From Gammaproteobacteria bacterium 45_16_T64 (GTDB lineage: Bacteria; Pseudomonadota; Gammaproteobacteria; Pseudomonadales; Ketobacteraceae): DNA of 64,000 bases. The translations under genes and the position numbers were made by a program. Below the pieces are notes generated by a model. That model was not told the DNA's origin. It did not search any database and saw only the letters and a list, made by a program, of their open reading frames with translations. Location: positions 124,001 through 188,000 of the forward strand of contig MABD01000018.1 in the NCBI GenBank assembly GCA_002162955.1, given 5' to 3'. Below are positions 43,118-51,338 of this stretch, piece after piece. The first letter of the stretch is position 1; each line of letters starts with the position of its first letter.

Positions 43118-43753
43118 ATGGTGTTATGCAAATCCAAAGATCTACCAAGAAGAAAGCCCAGCCAACACAGAGGCAAAGAAAAGGTAGAGATAATATTAGA
43201 ATCAGCCAAATCCCTGATCGGCGACCGTGGTAACGACGCTGTCAGCATGAGGGAAATCGCGGCGCACGCAGGCATTTCTCCTAGTTCTATTTATCAATAT
43301 TTTCCCGATAAAAATGCAATTCTCAGCGCATTAATTAATGAATACTTCGAGCAAATTCACCACATGATTACCACACTGATTGAGTCCGTCAGCAACCTGG
43401 ATTCGATAGGGGAACATATTGCCAACGGTATGGATCAGTTTATTGAAATATTTCGGAAAGAGCCTGCACTAGCAACCATTTGGGCTGGGGTTCAAGCAAA
43501 TCCTGTGCTTCGAAATCTTGACGCAGAAGATAGCGCAAAGAATGCAGCGCTATTAACAGAAGCATTGACTCACTTAGCCCCCGGTATCAACAAGGCTGAA
43601 GCCTTTAACGCAAATCTATTGCTGATGCATACCGCAAGTACCACAGCAAGATTGGCATTAAACGTAGGTAAATCTGAGGGGGATGCATTACTCAGCGAAC
43701 TGAGAACCCTAACAAAATTACGTATTGAAGCGCTACTTCAAAACTCTATCTAG
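43118..43753 (+). CDS. TetR-family transcriptional regulator
   Basis: A 211-residue TetR protein. The HTH is at residues about 20-66 (ILESAKSLIGDRGNDAVSMR, then EIAAHAGISPSSIYQYFPDK). The C-terminal domain is helical and of unknown ligand. It is divergent from the M23 peptidase gene, about 210 bases between start sites, and a few dozen bases before the frameshifted lipoprotein gene that runs toward it. No operator recognised. Confidence 0.88.
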   Translation: MVLCKSKDLPRRKPSQHRGKEKVEIILESAKSLIGDRGNDAVSMREIAAHAGISPSSIYQYFPDKNAILSALINEYFEQIHHMITTLIESVSNLDSIGEHIANGMDQFIEIFRKEPALATIWAGVQANPVLRNLDAEDSAKNAALLTEALTHLAPGINKAEAFNANLLLMHTASTTARLALNVGKSEGDALLSELRTLTKLRIEALLQNSI

Positions 43754-43761
43754 TCATTTCA

Positions 43762-43770
43762 CCCCCCCCC
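43762..43770. repeat. C9 homopolymer tract
   Basis: Nine Cs between the convergent TetR and lipoprotein genes. Noted because a longer tract lies 330 bases away inside the lipoprotein gene. Confidence 0.5.
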
Positions 43771-43795
43771 TAAAACCACCTAACGATATTACCGG

Positions 43796-44678
43796 TTATT
43801 CTTCAAAGCACGATTCATCAATACCCTGTCCGTCTTGAGACAGCTCATTGACCCAAAGTGGGGCTGCATATTGCGTCATGCTATTTACGATATAATTGAA
43901 ACGAATCACCTGCGTCCCGTCGACCTGCACTTGCCATCCGGACAGATTTGCCCCGACAGGGCCGAGTTCAATAGTGGCCATTCCATTTGAAGGTAGAATT
44001 GGATGCAGCACCGTACCGGAAGGCGGATCGAGCAATCCGTTACTTTCAAACTCTACAACGCCTGACAATGGAAGCGCAGCTGAAGCCAGCTGACCTTCCA
44101 TGTCCCCCCCCCCTGATATCCACCGCTTCACCATCGATATAATAAAACACCTGCCAAACATTACCACTGGGTGCATTGAGGTCTTTGACGTAATACAGAG
44201 TAGATAAGTGTGCTGTACCTAGGGAGTCAAATATATCTATCGACACACTTTCATTGTAACTTGTGTCGTCATCAGATGAAAAATCCGTAACAAGCAAACC
44301 AACAGACGATGCAGGTAAATTCAACCCTATTGATACCGACGCTGTCTGTAACGGCACACAGGCATCCTCAACGAACTCAGCGATTACTCTCTTGTGGCCA
44401 GAAACATCACCCATATCAACAACACAATCAGTTTGACCATCGCATTCACCGGCCCATCCAGAAAAAGCATATCCCGAGTCTGCAGAGGCCGTTAACGTTA
44501 CGTTTGTTTCACTTTCATAATTCCACTGGCATTGATCACCACAATGGATTTTTTCATCATCAGAAGCAACAACACCTCCTCCTGAATTTTCGACCGTGAG
44601 ATTACACCCGTTCAGCAGTAACAAACCCGCGCTGACAATCAGAGCATTTTTTCTATTATTTTGATAAGCCCAATTCAT
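43796..44678 (-). pseudogene. Frameshifted lipoprotein with bacterial-repeat and FlgE-D2-like domains
   Basis: Two overlapping frames form one gene: the first runs 44678-44046, the second continues to 43796, one base out of step. The signal ends LLLLNGC (lipobox Leu-Asn-Gly-Cys is unusual). Residues about 45-105 form a beta repeat (NVTLTASADSGYAFSGWAGE, typical of the InlB-type bacterial repeat). Then comes the flagellar-hook FlgE D2 pattern: SIDIFDSLGTAHLSTLYYVK, NVWQVFYYIDGE, and in the second frame VEFESNGLLDPPSG and SMTQYAAPLWVNELSQDGQG. The shift lies at ten Gs (44104-44113 on the plus strand as Cs); with nine Gs the two frames fuse cleanly. This may be a phase-variable on/off switch, a sequencing error, or a real mutation. 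Confidence 0.7.
44104..44113 (-). repeat. Poly-G (C10 on plus strand) tract inside the lipoprotein gene
   Basis: Ten identical bases at the exact point where the lipoprotein frame breaks. Loss of one base (or gain of two) restores a single frame joining IDGEAVDIRGG to DMEGQLAS. Homopolymers of this length are known slip sites for phase variation, and for assembly error. Confidence 0.8.
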
Positions 44679-44841
44679 AACAATTCCCTATGACAACTTT
44701 GATAGCCTGATAAAAAAGGAAGGTGTCTTCTTGACTGCAACTAAAAACACAACGCATCCCATGCGCAAAGCAGTATAGATAGTTTTTGACGAATTAGACA
44801 AGATGAGCGACGAAAGATAAATTAGCGTAGAATATTATCAG

Positions 44842-44877
44842 ACAAAAATAACAAAAGCCCATATATGGGCTTTTGTT
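44842..44877 (-). terminator. Terminator of the PstS-like/porin transcript
   Basis: A perfect 28-base palindrome (14-bp arms, AACAAAAGCCCATA and its complement, 44850-44877) followed on the minus strand by ATTTTTGTC. Lies directly after the PstS-like gene stop. Confidence 0.85.
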
Positions 44878-44892
44878 ATTTACATACAAGAC

Positions 44893-45321
44893 CTATGGCA
44901 TGGAAAATAGCACCTTCGCTCCTGTGGTATCCATATCACCACTGACATAACCCACCAAATTAGGATTAGCAATAATAAGCTCCATCACTTCATCATCATC
45001 CAACACCCTTTTATTCGGTAATGCCTGCCCGGTAAAAATCAACCGCGACCAGTAGGATTTAAGTTGAGCCGCCGTTTTATTAGTGACTTTTTGATAAAAC
45101 TCATCCCGTGCTTCTTCGCCAGTCTCTTGGTCTATTGGTATTGCCTTTGTGCCGCTTGGGAAATTTGAGACTTTTCCAAGAAATAACTTCGCCGCCACCT
45201 CTTTGGTCAACGACGCATCCTTTAGGCTTGGATGAGCAACAATTTTCACCTCAGCTGCAACAAACCCAGAATAGATAAACAATGATAAAAACAGTGCATA
45301 TATGAACATTGATTTTTTCAT
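44893..45321 (-). CDS. Small PstS-like phosphate-binding protein
   Basis: A 142-residue exported protein (signal to about VAAEVKIVAHP). It has the short form of the PBP-like/PstS fold: AEVKIVAHPSLKDASLTKEV, LFLGKVSNFPSGTKAIPID, ARDEFYQKVTNKTAAQLKSYW, LIANPNLVGYVSG-like (IIANPNLVGYVSGD). It is half the size of PstS, with only one lobe's worth of sequence; this mini-PstS family is common in marine gammaproteobacteria, often before or after a porin gene. Here the porin gene lies 12 bases upstream, so the two are one operon. Ligand likely an oxyanion such as phosphate, not proven. Strong ribosome site (AGGAGGG). Confidence 0.82.
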   Translation of the reverse strand: MKKSMFIYALFLSLFIYSGFVAAEVKIVAHPSLKDASLTKEVAAKLFLGKVSNFPSGTKAIPIDQETGEEARDEFYQKVTNKTAAQLKSYWSRLIFTGQALPNKRVLDDDEVMELIIANPNLVGYVSGDMDTTGAKVLFSMP

Positions 45322-45333
45322 GACCTTACCCTC

Positions 45334-46710
45334 CTAAAAGACTGCATCAATAGCAATGGTGTAAATATTTGCATCGTCCAGGTCGGTTTCACCTGGCTCT
45401 AGCGCCCCCTCATCAAAGCCGTCTGTGCCTTCGAAATCATACAAATGGTTCCATTCAAATTTTATTGATGTACTGTCATTAAGTATATGCTGCAAACCTA
45501 GCAACCAAGATCGTCTTGAAGTTTCAGTAGAGCCTGGTATTAAATTAGCTGGGTCTGACTCAGTCACGCCACCCGCAATATAAGGTGTCCATGACTGAAA
45601 GCGGTATCCGAAGGTAACAACATCAGCACGACCATTACCAAAGATAGACTCTTCTTTCAGGTCCAGTAAGGCTGCTTCATATATGGTAAAAAAAGTACCA
45701 TTATCATACTGAAACGCTAACGAGTTGTAGGTTATAGTGTCATCGATGTCGATTATCAAATCCCATCGGCTACAAATACTTTCTCCTGCTATCACGGTCA
45801 AAACAGGTGAAGGCTCTAGACAAGTGGCTGTCCCCCCCGTCGCAAATGCGTACCCAGCAAGCCCAGCATCATTAATATCAGAATAAAACTCAGTAGTTTG
45901 CGTTCCTTCAAGCGCAATACTGGTTGTAGCCAACCGAAGAGTAAATGCCCGCCAAGAAGATGTTATATTAACTCCCCGTGTATCATAGACATCAATATCA
46001 TCCAATGCATCTGCATCTGTATTGGTCCACCCCGCAACCCATACCTGAACCCTATGATTTACCGGGCCTGTAGGGAACTTGAATGCTACATCCATTCCAT
46101 CAAAAGACGTTACCAGGGTCGTATACAAATCTATCGGCGGGCGAACCCAAGGATAAGAATATCCCACGTCCAAACTTTCGGAATAAAGGTAGAAAGGAAT
46201 TCTTAATCGGCCGACTCTTACTTTCATCCAGTCAGTAAATCTCTTACCAACATAAGCCCATTCGGCATCCGCTGTCCAAACATCCTCGTCCCGAGAGCGA
46301 GCTACCAGCTGAATAGTCGCATCCATATCCTCACTTAATTTGTAGTCAAACTGCATTCCAACTTTTGAATCGCCTCTAAAATTCACCCTATCATTAAAAT
46401 GATAAGCAGATCCCAACTCCGCATCTGCTTTTGACGCAGCAACCGTCATAAACCCATTCATCTGAAAGCGCTCTTTCTCGGAGTCCATGAGTTTCTTTAA
46501 TTTCGAAATCCTCTTTTTATTCTTCTTAACATTTTTTACCATTTTTTTATTAACGCTAGCTGGCGATGCATTTACCTTTTTTTCTAACGCTTTAATCTTT
46601 GCCTCATATGCATCAAACTTTTTTTCTATCTCTGCATCACTCATTGCAAAAACACTGGGTGCACCTATAAGTAACAACACCGTAAAGATGAAACGAATTT
46701 TCTTATTCAT
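45334..46710 (-). CDS. Outer-membrane porin with N-terminal coiled coil
   Basis: A 458-residue porin. The signal peptide ends GAPSVFAM; residues about 25-75 are a Lys-rich coiled coil (KKFDAYEAKIKALEKKVN) that would trimerise or bind peptidoglycan, as in OprP/DcaP-type porins. The rest is alternating beta strands of a barrel with acidic and aromatic loops, e.g. SKVGMQFDYKLSEDMDATIQ, MKVRVGRLRIPFYLYSESLD, and a final Phe at the C-terminus (AIDAVF), the barrel-assembly signal. Paired with the mini-PstS gene. Selectivity for phosphate is inferred from the pairing. A Pho-box match upstream was too weak to call. Confidence 0.85.
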   Translation of the reverse strand: MNKKIRFIFTVLLLIGAPSVFAMSDAEIEKKFDAYEAKIKALEKKVNASPASVNKKMVKNVKKNKKRISKLKKLMDSEKERFQMNGFMTVAASKADAELGSAYHFNDRVNFRGDSKVGMQFDYKLSEDMDATIQLVARSRDEDVWTADAEWAYVGKRFTDWMKVRVGRLRIPFYLYSESLDVGYSYPWVRPPIDLYTTLVTSFDGMDVAFKFPTGPVNHRVQVWVAGWTNTDADALDDIDVYDTRGVNITSSWRAFTLRLATTSIALEGTQTTEFYSDINDAGLAGYAFATGGTATCLEPSPVLTVIAGESICSRWDLIIDIDDTITYNSLAFQYDNGTFFTIYEAALLDLKEESIFGNGRADVVTFGYRFQSWTPYIAGGVTESDPANLIPGSTETSRRSWLLGLQHILNDSTSIKFEWNHLYDFEGTDGFDEGALEPGETDLDDANIYTIAIDAVF

Positions 46711-47021
46711 ACCACCGCCTCTATCAGTTTATTAAAAAATCGGCACTGCGAATTCAACCGGGTCAAAAGTAATAGTAGTTGACATACATATTTTGTACAG
46801 AAAACAAGCAGAACAAAGAGGAAGCGTTAGGTCATTCTATTGCATATGGTAAAAGCGAATATAGATATAACGAAAATAGCGTTAGAGGAATTTAGCTTCA
46901 AGGCGATTGAAGCCAGATAAAAACCAATACAGTGGGGCAACCTACAGACAACCTTAATTATATTTGGAATAACAATAGAACAAGGTAATCTATAGATTCA
47001 CCGAAAAAACCTAGCGTGTCA
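46711..47021. other. Intergenic stretch, 311 bases
   Basis: AT-rich region upstream of the porin gene and downstream of the acyltransferase gene. It contains a small hairpin (GCTTCAA, loop GGCGA, TTGAAGC at 46895-46913) and should hold the porin promoter. No gene seen. Confidence 0.5.
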
Positions 47022-47783
47022 TTAATACCATGCAGTGCGATGTATATATTGTTCGTCCGATATCTTACATTGGCGATACTGGCTCATCGTATCAAACATG
47101 TTTTTTCGTAATTGCTGTGCCGCAACGTCATAACCTTGCTCTTTATCCAGTACTTGCTCAGAAGACGCCGAAACCAAACTCTCATAGGTACACGGCTCAC
47201 CAATAACGACAGTCACTTTGAACGGTAAAATCAACGGTGGGTGTAGCGGAAAATGTAACGGGACACTTTTAAATTTTGGACCAAAAAACGTCGCAGCAGC
47301 TTCTTCCGCACCAATAATGGTTACAGGGATAATGGGTGCATTTGCTACGTCAGAATACTTACACACATGCGGACTAAATCGAAATAAGGTATAACGATGG
47401 CGAAATGAGTGATAGGACTCCTCTGGGTAAATACACATAAGCCTTCCTGACTTAGTCAGATTCACAACACTGCAATCTTCATCAATATCGCAACACTCTT
47501 CATCTAGAAAGCCACACTCCAACCCCTCAAGCAATCGTCGCATCACTGACACTTTTGCATCCCAATGATGTGCGACAAAATTCACAGGTCGATCACCGAC
47601 TCCCGCAATCAAGCACAATGCATCCCACCATAAACTTCCCGAATGGTTACAGGCTAATAACGCTCCATCACCTTCGTCAGGAAGGTTATCCAAGCCAACA
47701 ACCTCCAGGCGTGAATACTTTCTCACCAATGGAGAAATATTCCGCTGCACAAACCCATACAACCCTGATGTCGATTCCATCAT
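47022..47783 (-). CDS. Lysophospholipid acyltransferase-family protein
   Basis: A 253-residue member of the LPLAT/PlsC superfamily (MGAT-like branch). The catalytic block is LLACNHSGSLWWDAL (N-H-x5-D form), with LDNLPDEGDGALL before it and CIYPEESYHSF, APIIPVTIIGAEE after it. Strong hydrophobic N-terminal helix is absent; it is likely peripheral. These enzymes acylate lysophospholipids or diacylglycerol; the substrate is not clear. It is divergent from the methyltransferase gene at 47899, 115 bases between. Confidence 0.82.
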   Translation of the reverse strand: MMESTSGLYGFVQRNISPLVRKYSRLEVVGLDNLPDEGDGALLACNHSGSLWWDALCLIAGVGDRPVNFVAHHWDAKVSVMRRLLEGLECGFLDEECCDIDEDCSVVNLTKSGRLMCIYPEESYHSFRHRYTLFRFSPHVCKYSDVANAPIIPVTIIGAEEAAATFFGPKFKSVPLHFPLHPPLILPFKVTVVIGEPCTYESLVSASSEQVLDKEQGYDVAAQQLRKNMFDTMSQYRQCKISDEQYIHRTAWY

Positions 47784-47898
47784 CTCGCCCTAGACTTTTA
47801 TAAAAACAGCACTCTAACACACCTAGAAAAGCCTTCCTTGTAGTATCTGGTCTTCACTTCCCATATGATAATTGATAACTCTATTTAGGAGAGTCGCA

Positions 47899-48951
47899 AT
47901 GAAAATAGCTGCTCAACGAAACCTCTCTGACAATGCTCTCTCTGCATTTGACGAAGCCTGGCACCACCACTTTCACCGCCTAATCTTTGAAGGCTCCAGA
48001 CTTCCACTGCGTGCTATTTTACCTTTGCTATCAGGAAAAAGGTCGAAACCCTCACCGGAGTTTTTGTACAAACTACGTGAAGAATTATCGGAATTAATAG
48101 CGCGGGACATTCAGAATGTTAATGATGGGTATTACCCGAAATCAACGCTGCGCTTCCCGTTGAAATCATACCTATACTCAACGTTGACCTCTAATCCTCT
48201 AGATGGGCTTCGCGTTCTAAAGCGCGCTAAGAATAATAATTGGAAAGAACTGCCGACCCACGCCAATAAACATGCTTACCCTGATTACTATCTACGGACG
48301 TTTCACTGGCAAACCGATGGCTGGTTCAGTGAACGTTCCGCTAAACGTTACGATGCCTCGGTGCAATTTCTCTTTGGTGGCGTGGCTGACATTATGCGCC
48401 GCATGGCACTTCCTCCAGTAGCCAAATCGATTCACAACAAGCACAAACCCATTATCGTTGAGTTGGCTTGCGGTACCGGTAGCTTTCTTCCTCAAATACA
48501 CTCGGCCTTCCCTAATGCCATCGTCTTTGGGATCGATCTCAGCCCAGACTATATCAACTATGCCCGCAAAAAAATCACACACCCCAACATTCGCCTAATA
48601 CAACGAAATGTCGAATCCTTACCATTCGATGATAATTCCGTTGACGCAATCATCTGCAACAATCTATTTCACGAATTGCCTCCGGTAATACGCCGGCATA
48701 TCTTCCATGAAGTGCACCGGGTATTAAAAGTGGACGCGGTATTCTCGTTGACGGATAGTGTTCAGCAAGGCGACAGCCAAATAATGGCCGAATCCATCAG
48801 TAATTTCAGCTCATTATTTCACGAACCGTTTCATAAAAACCACATCCAGGATGACCTAAAATCAATCTTCGTGGAATGTGGGTTTGAACCCAGCAACGCG
48901 CAAACGAATGTTTTTTCAAAATCCATTTTTGGTGTAAAACACGAGCAATAA
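47899..48951 (+). CDS. Class I SAM-dependent methyltransferase
   Basis: A 350-residue protein. Start set at ATG 47899 because AGGAGAG lies 6 bases before it; the frame extends upstream to 47872 without a ribosome site. A helical N-terminal region (about 1-185) precedes the Rossmann domain: motif I VELACGTGSFLPQIHSAFPN, GIDLSPDYINYA, RNVESLPFDDNSVDAIICNN and FHELPPVIRRHIFHEVHRVL. This is the UbiE/ubiquinone-type methyltransferase pattern; the substrate is unknown, possibly a lipid. It ends in a strong terminator. Confidence 0.86.
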   Translation: MKIAAQRNLSDNALSAFDEAWHHHFHRLIFEGSRLPLRAILPLLSGKRSKPSPEFLYKLREELSELIARDIQNVNDGYYPKSTLRFPLKSYLYSTLTSNPLDGLRVLKRAKNNNWKELPTHANKHAYPDYYLRTFHWQTDGWFSERSAKRYDASVQFLFGGVADIMRRMALPPVAKSIHNKHKPIIVELACGTGSFLPQIHSAFPNAIVFGIDLSPDYINYARKKITHPNIRLIQRNVESLPFDDNSVDAIICNNLFHELPPVIRRHIFHEVHRVLKVDAVFSLTDSVQQGDSQIMAESISNFSSLFHEPFHKNHIQDDLKSIFVECGFEPSNAQTNVFSKSIFGVKHEQ

Positions 48952-48985
48952 AAAAGGGCTTCAGTGAATGAAGCCCTTTTTTATT
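48947..48985. terminator. Bidirectional terminator between methyltransferase and patatin genes
   Basis: A perfect 17-bp stem, loop GTGAA: AATAAAAAAGGGCTTCA pairs with TGAAGCCCTTTTTTATT. Contains the methyltransferase stop codon and lies just before the convergent patatin gene's end. Confidence 0.88.
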
Positions 48986-49019
48986 GCGTTTACCATTACG
49001 ATGCTGCTATCACATCATG

Positions 49020-50486
49020 CTATGCCGTAGCGTGAGACACCGAGTACTCGTTGAGTTCTCTTTCTTCTTCAGCTTTAAGCCCTTCTAAGCATTCATTAAT
49101 GGTACGACTGATCATTGTACTATTTCGAATAGACTCCATTTTTGGATACGCTGCCGCAGTACCTTCTTTGATATATTGCTCAAGGTCGGCTGGGGTTGCG
49201 TTCGCAATCAGCTTAAGTATGTTCGCAGGACGCCGTGGTGGCACGATATTTACATCCCCCACATACGTTTGATTAACAACGGCATGCGCTTTATCACATA
49301 ACAGTGCTAACTGCTGGTTTGACACGCTGTTAGTTAAATACTCGAACGCTTGGGACACAGTATTACGCACGTTAGTAATGACGGTATCTGTTACATAACC
49401 TAAGAATTTTTTCTCTTTATGCTTTTGTGCAATAAAAGGAGCAACATGAGGGTTGGTTTGACTCACAATGGTATGGTTCACACCATATAAACGCGCCAAC
49501 CGTTGCGCTGGCAAATCATTCTTAATCGAACCATCAACCCATTGCCTTGACGGAATAAAGGGACACTTCTCACCGTCAATATTCTTAGCCCATAACATTA
49601 CAGGCGGATACACGTAAGGTATTGCACAAGATGCCAACGTTGCCTTACGCAACAATACATGGGGAGAAGAGAAAGCATTCAGCAATCGTGATTCTTGATG
49701 TGGGTCGGCAGGTGAGACTGTGATATTCACTTTCCGACCGCTGTGCTTATACGCTTCTTCGAATGTCATATCTCGCACATTTCGCTCAAGGCAAAGCTCT
49801 AACTGAGCAGGATCCAAGATTCCCTGACCTTTCAGAGTACCTCTCCACCCAATCGTCCTGAACGCTTCAACATATAAGTATTCAGGATCAAAAATCTGCT
49901 CCAATTCATCATCGTTATGGCTAGCCAATACAGAAGCCATGATTGAGCCTGCACTAGAACCGGAAATAACCGTAGGTAATAGGCCTTCGTCAAACATCGC
50001 TTTCAACACACCAAGGTGAAATAGACCCAGTGCCGCGCCGCCACTTAGCATCAACGCAGATTGCCCAAATGACTGGCTTGTACGCTCAAAGAATTCGAGT
50101 TTCTGTACGAATGAAAAGTTAGGGAATTCAGTTTGTGCAATCCACTGTAGACAGGCACACACTTCATCAAGGTAATCAGTGACTAAATTTTTCGTACCAA
50201 AAAAGCTCTGCTGGTAAAGCATAGGGTTTGCAATACGCCCCAAATTACCGTGCAGCCCTTCGTTAAAGAAAAATACAAGCTGATTAACATCGCCACGTTC
50301 ACGGGCTGTACGCAGCTCGTTGTAACGCAATCGAATCATCTTGTAATCGTAGTGTGGAGAGGCATCGTCCTCCTTCCACTCTTCGTTTCCTGATAACCGG
50401 TCATATTCTTTTGCAGCATCCGACCAAGCCTGGTAAGAATCCGCATGCTTCATTGCCTCTAAACAGGCCTTCAGCTCTTTTTTCAT
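49020..50486 (-). CDS. Patatin-like phospholipase/triacylglycerol lipase (DUF3336-patatin)
   Basis: A 488-residue enzyme; start set at ATG 50486 (MKKELKACLEAMKHADSYQA), six codons after a longer in-frame ATG that lacks a ribosome site. N-terminal DUF3336 (residues about 10-130), then the patatin domain: GGAALGLFHLGVLKAMFDEG (oxyanion), SGSSAGSIMAS (nucleophile G-x-S-x-G), WVDGSIKNDLP (catalytic Asp-Gly). This is the layout of yeast TGL-type triacylglycerol lipases and of bacterial storage-lipid lipases. No signal peptide: it works inside the cell. Followed by a terminator shared with the methyltransferase gene. Confidence 0.92.
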   Translation of the reverse strand: MKKELKACLEAMKHADSYQAWSDAAKEYDRLSGNEEWKEDDASPHYDYKMIRLRYNELRTARERGDVNQLVFFFNEGLHGNLGRIANPMLYQQSFFGTKNLVTDYLDEVCACLQWIAQTEFPNFSFVQKLEFFERTSQSFGQSALMLSGGAALGLFHLGVLKAMFDEGLLPTVISGSSAGSIMASVLASHNDDELEQIFDPEYLYVEAFRTIGWRGTLKGQGILDPAQLELCLERNVRDMTFEEAYKHSGRKVNITVSPADPHQESRLLNAFSSPHVLLRKATLASCAIPYVYPPVMLWAKNIDGEKCPFIPSRQWVDGSIKNDLPAQRLARLYGVNHTIVSQTNPHVAPFIAQKHKEKKFLGYVTDTVITNVRNTVSQAFEYLTNSVSNQQLALLCDKAHAVVNQTYVGDVNIVPPRRPANILKLIANATPADLEQYIKEGTAAAYPKMESIRNSTMISRTINECLEGLKAEEERELNEYSVSHATA

Positions 50487-50621
50487 AACACCCCCTAACA
50501 ACAAGAACTCTTCCTAGAGATCTATCTCTCTCATTATAGTCTTCATACAGAGAATTATTTCGTTGTCATTTTTATAACACAAACCGAGGGGGTATCGCGG
50601 GAAGTTTTATGTCGTTTTGTA

Positions 50622-50656
50622 AACGATCGTTCGATTAGACGACTGACCAAGCAGTC
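50622..50656. promoter_or_regulatory. Palindromic operator-like sites between patatin and thioesterase genes
   Basis: AACGATCGTT (50622-50631) is a perfect 10-bp palindrome; GACTG at 50641-50645 and CAGTC at 50652-50656 form a second inverted repeat. Location upstream of the patatin start suggests a regulator site (such as a TetR- or FadR-type repressor). Inference only. Confidence 0.3.
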
Positions 50657-50698
50657 ACAAGCAAGTATTTGTAACTTAATAAGAAAAACGGCTACTTT

Positions 50699-51127
50699 TT
50701 AGACGTCAGATTCAAGAACGTGACAACTAAGTCGTTCTTTTACGTCACCAGGAATAGGTACAGACTTACGGGTGTGTTTATCAAAATTAACCATCGTCGC
50801 GGTTGCTGTCGCGCAAAGCTCATCATTTTGCCAAGCTTCTTGACCAACTAGCACCGAGGAGGTACCAACGCGTAGAACAACTGTGCGAATTTCAACCGTC
50901 TTGCCAAAAAAGATCTCTTCGATATATTCGATTTCTAGTTTTGCCAATACCAAGCTAACTTCTTCAGTCGCAAGGTTCGGGTTAAATATCTTTAAAACAG
51001 ACTCTCTGCCCTCGAGAAACCATACGGGATACACCGTATTGTTAATATGGCCCATCGCATCCGTATCACAAAAGCGCGGGTTAATTACGAGAGAAAACAT
51101 AGGGTCGTCTGTATTCATATGACACAT
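50699..51127 (-). CDS. Acyl-CoA thioesterase, 4HBT hot-dog family
   Basis: A 142-residue hot-dog protein; the ATG at 51118 (fourth residue) is an alternative start. The 4HBT pattern is clear: FSLVINPRFCDTDAMGHINN (the catalytic Asp in DTDAMGHINN), TVYPVWFLEGRES, KLEIEYIEEIFFGKTVEIRT and VGQEAWQNDELCATATATMV. Members cleave acyl-CoA or 4-hydroxybenzoyl-CoA thioesters; the acyl chain is unknown. Upstream of the patatin gene on the same strand, 212 bases away, so not clearly co-transcribed. Confidence 0.9.
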   Translation of the reverse strand: MCHMNTDDPMFSLVINPRFCDTDAMGHINNTVYPVWFLEGRESVLKIFNPNLATEEVSLVLAKLEIEYIEEIFFGKTVEIRTVVLRVGTSSVLVGQEAWQNDELCATATATMVNFDKHTRKSVPIPGDVKERLSCHVLESDV

Positions 51128-51338
51128 CTACTTATTATGCTTGTTCAACTTGAAAAACTAAGCGAGTGGAACCGATAAACAAACAGCGGTAGCCAACTTC
51201 GGGGGCATTATACACATATCAACCCCAATCCGCTTGTTTTTCCCTCCCTTTTGACACGTAGCAAGCTAACCCATTGTTATAACTGGCCCGCGCAATAAGC
51301 AAGTACTCACATACAGACCAAGACAGCAGCTCGCGTGG

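Noticed and set aside
43796-44176. A separate 126-residue gene downstream of the lipoprotein
   Set aside because: Its content continues the hook-like domain of the lipoprotein in the shifted frame; there is no ribosome site, so it is the broken end of one gene.
46741-46810. A Pho box upstream of the porin gene (CTGTACA AAAT ATGTATG)
   Set aside because: Only one half-site is close to consensus; not enough to call.
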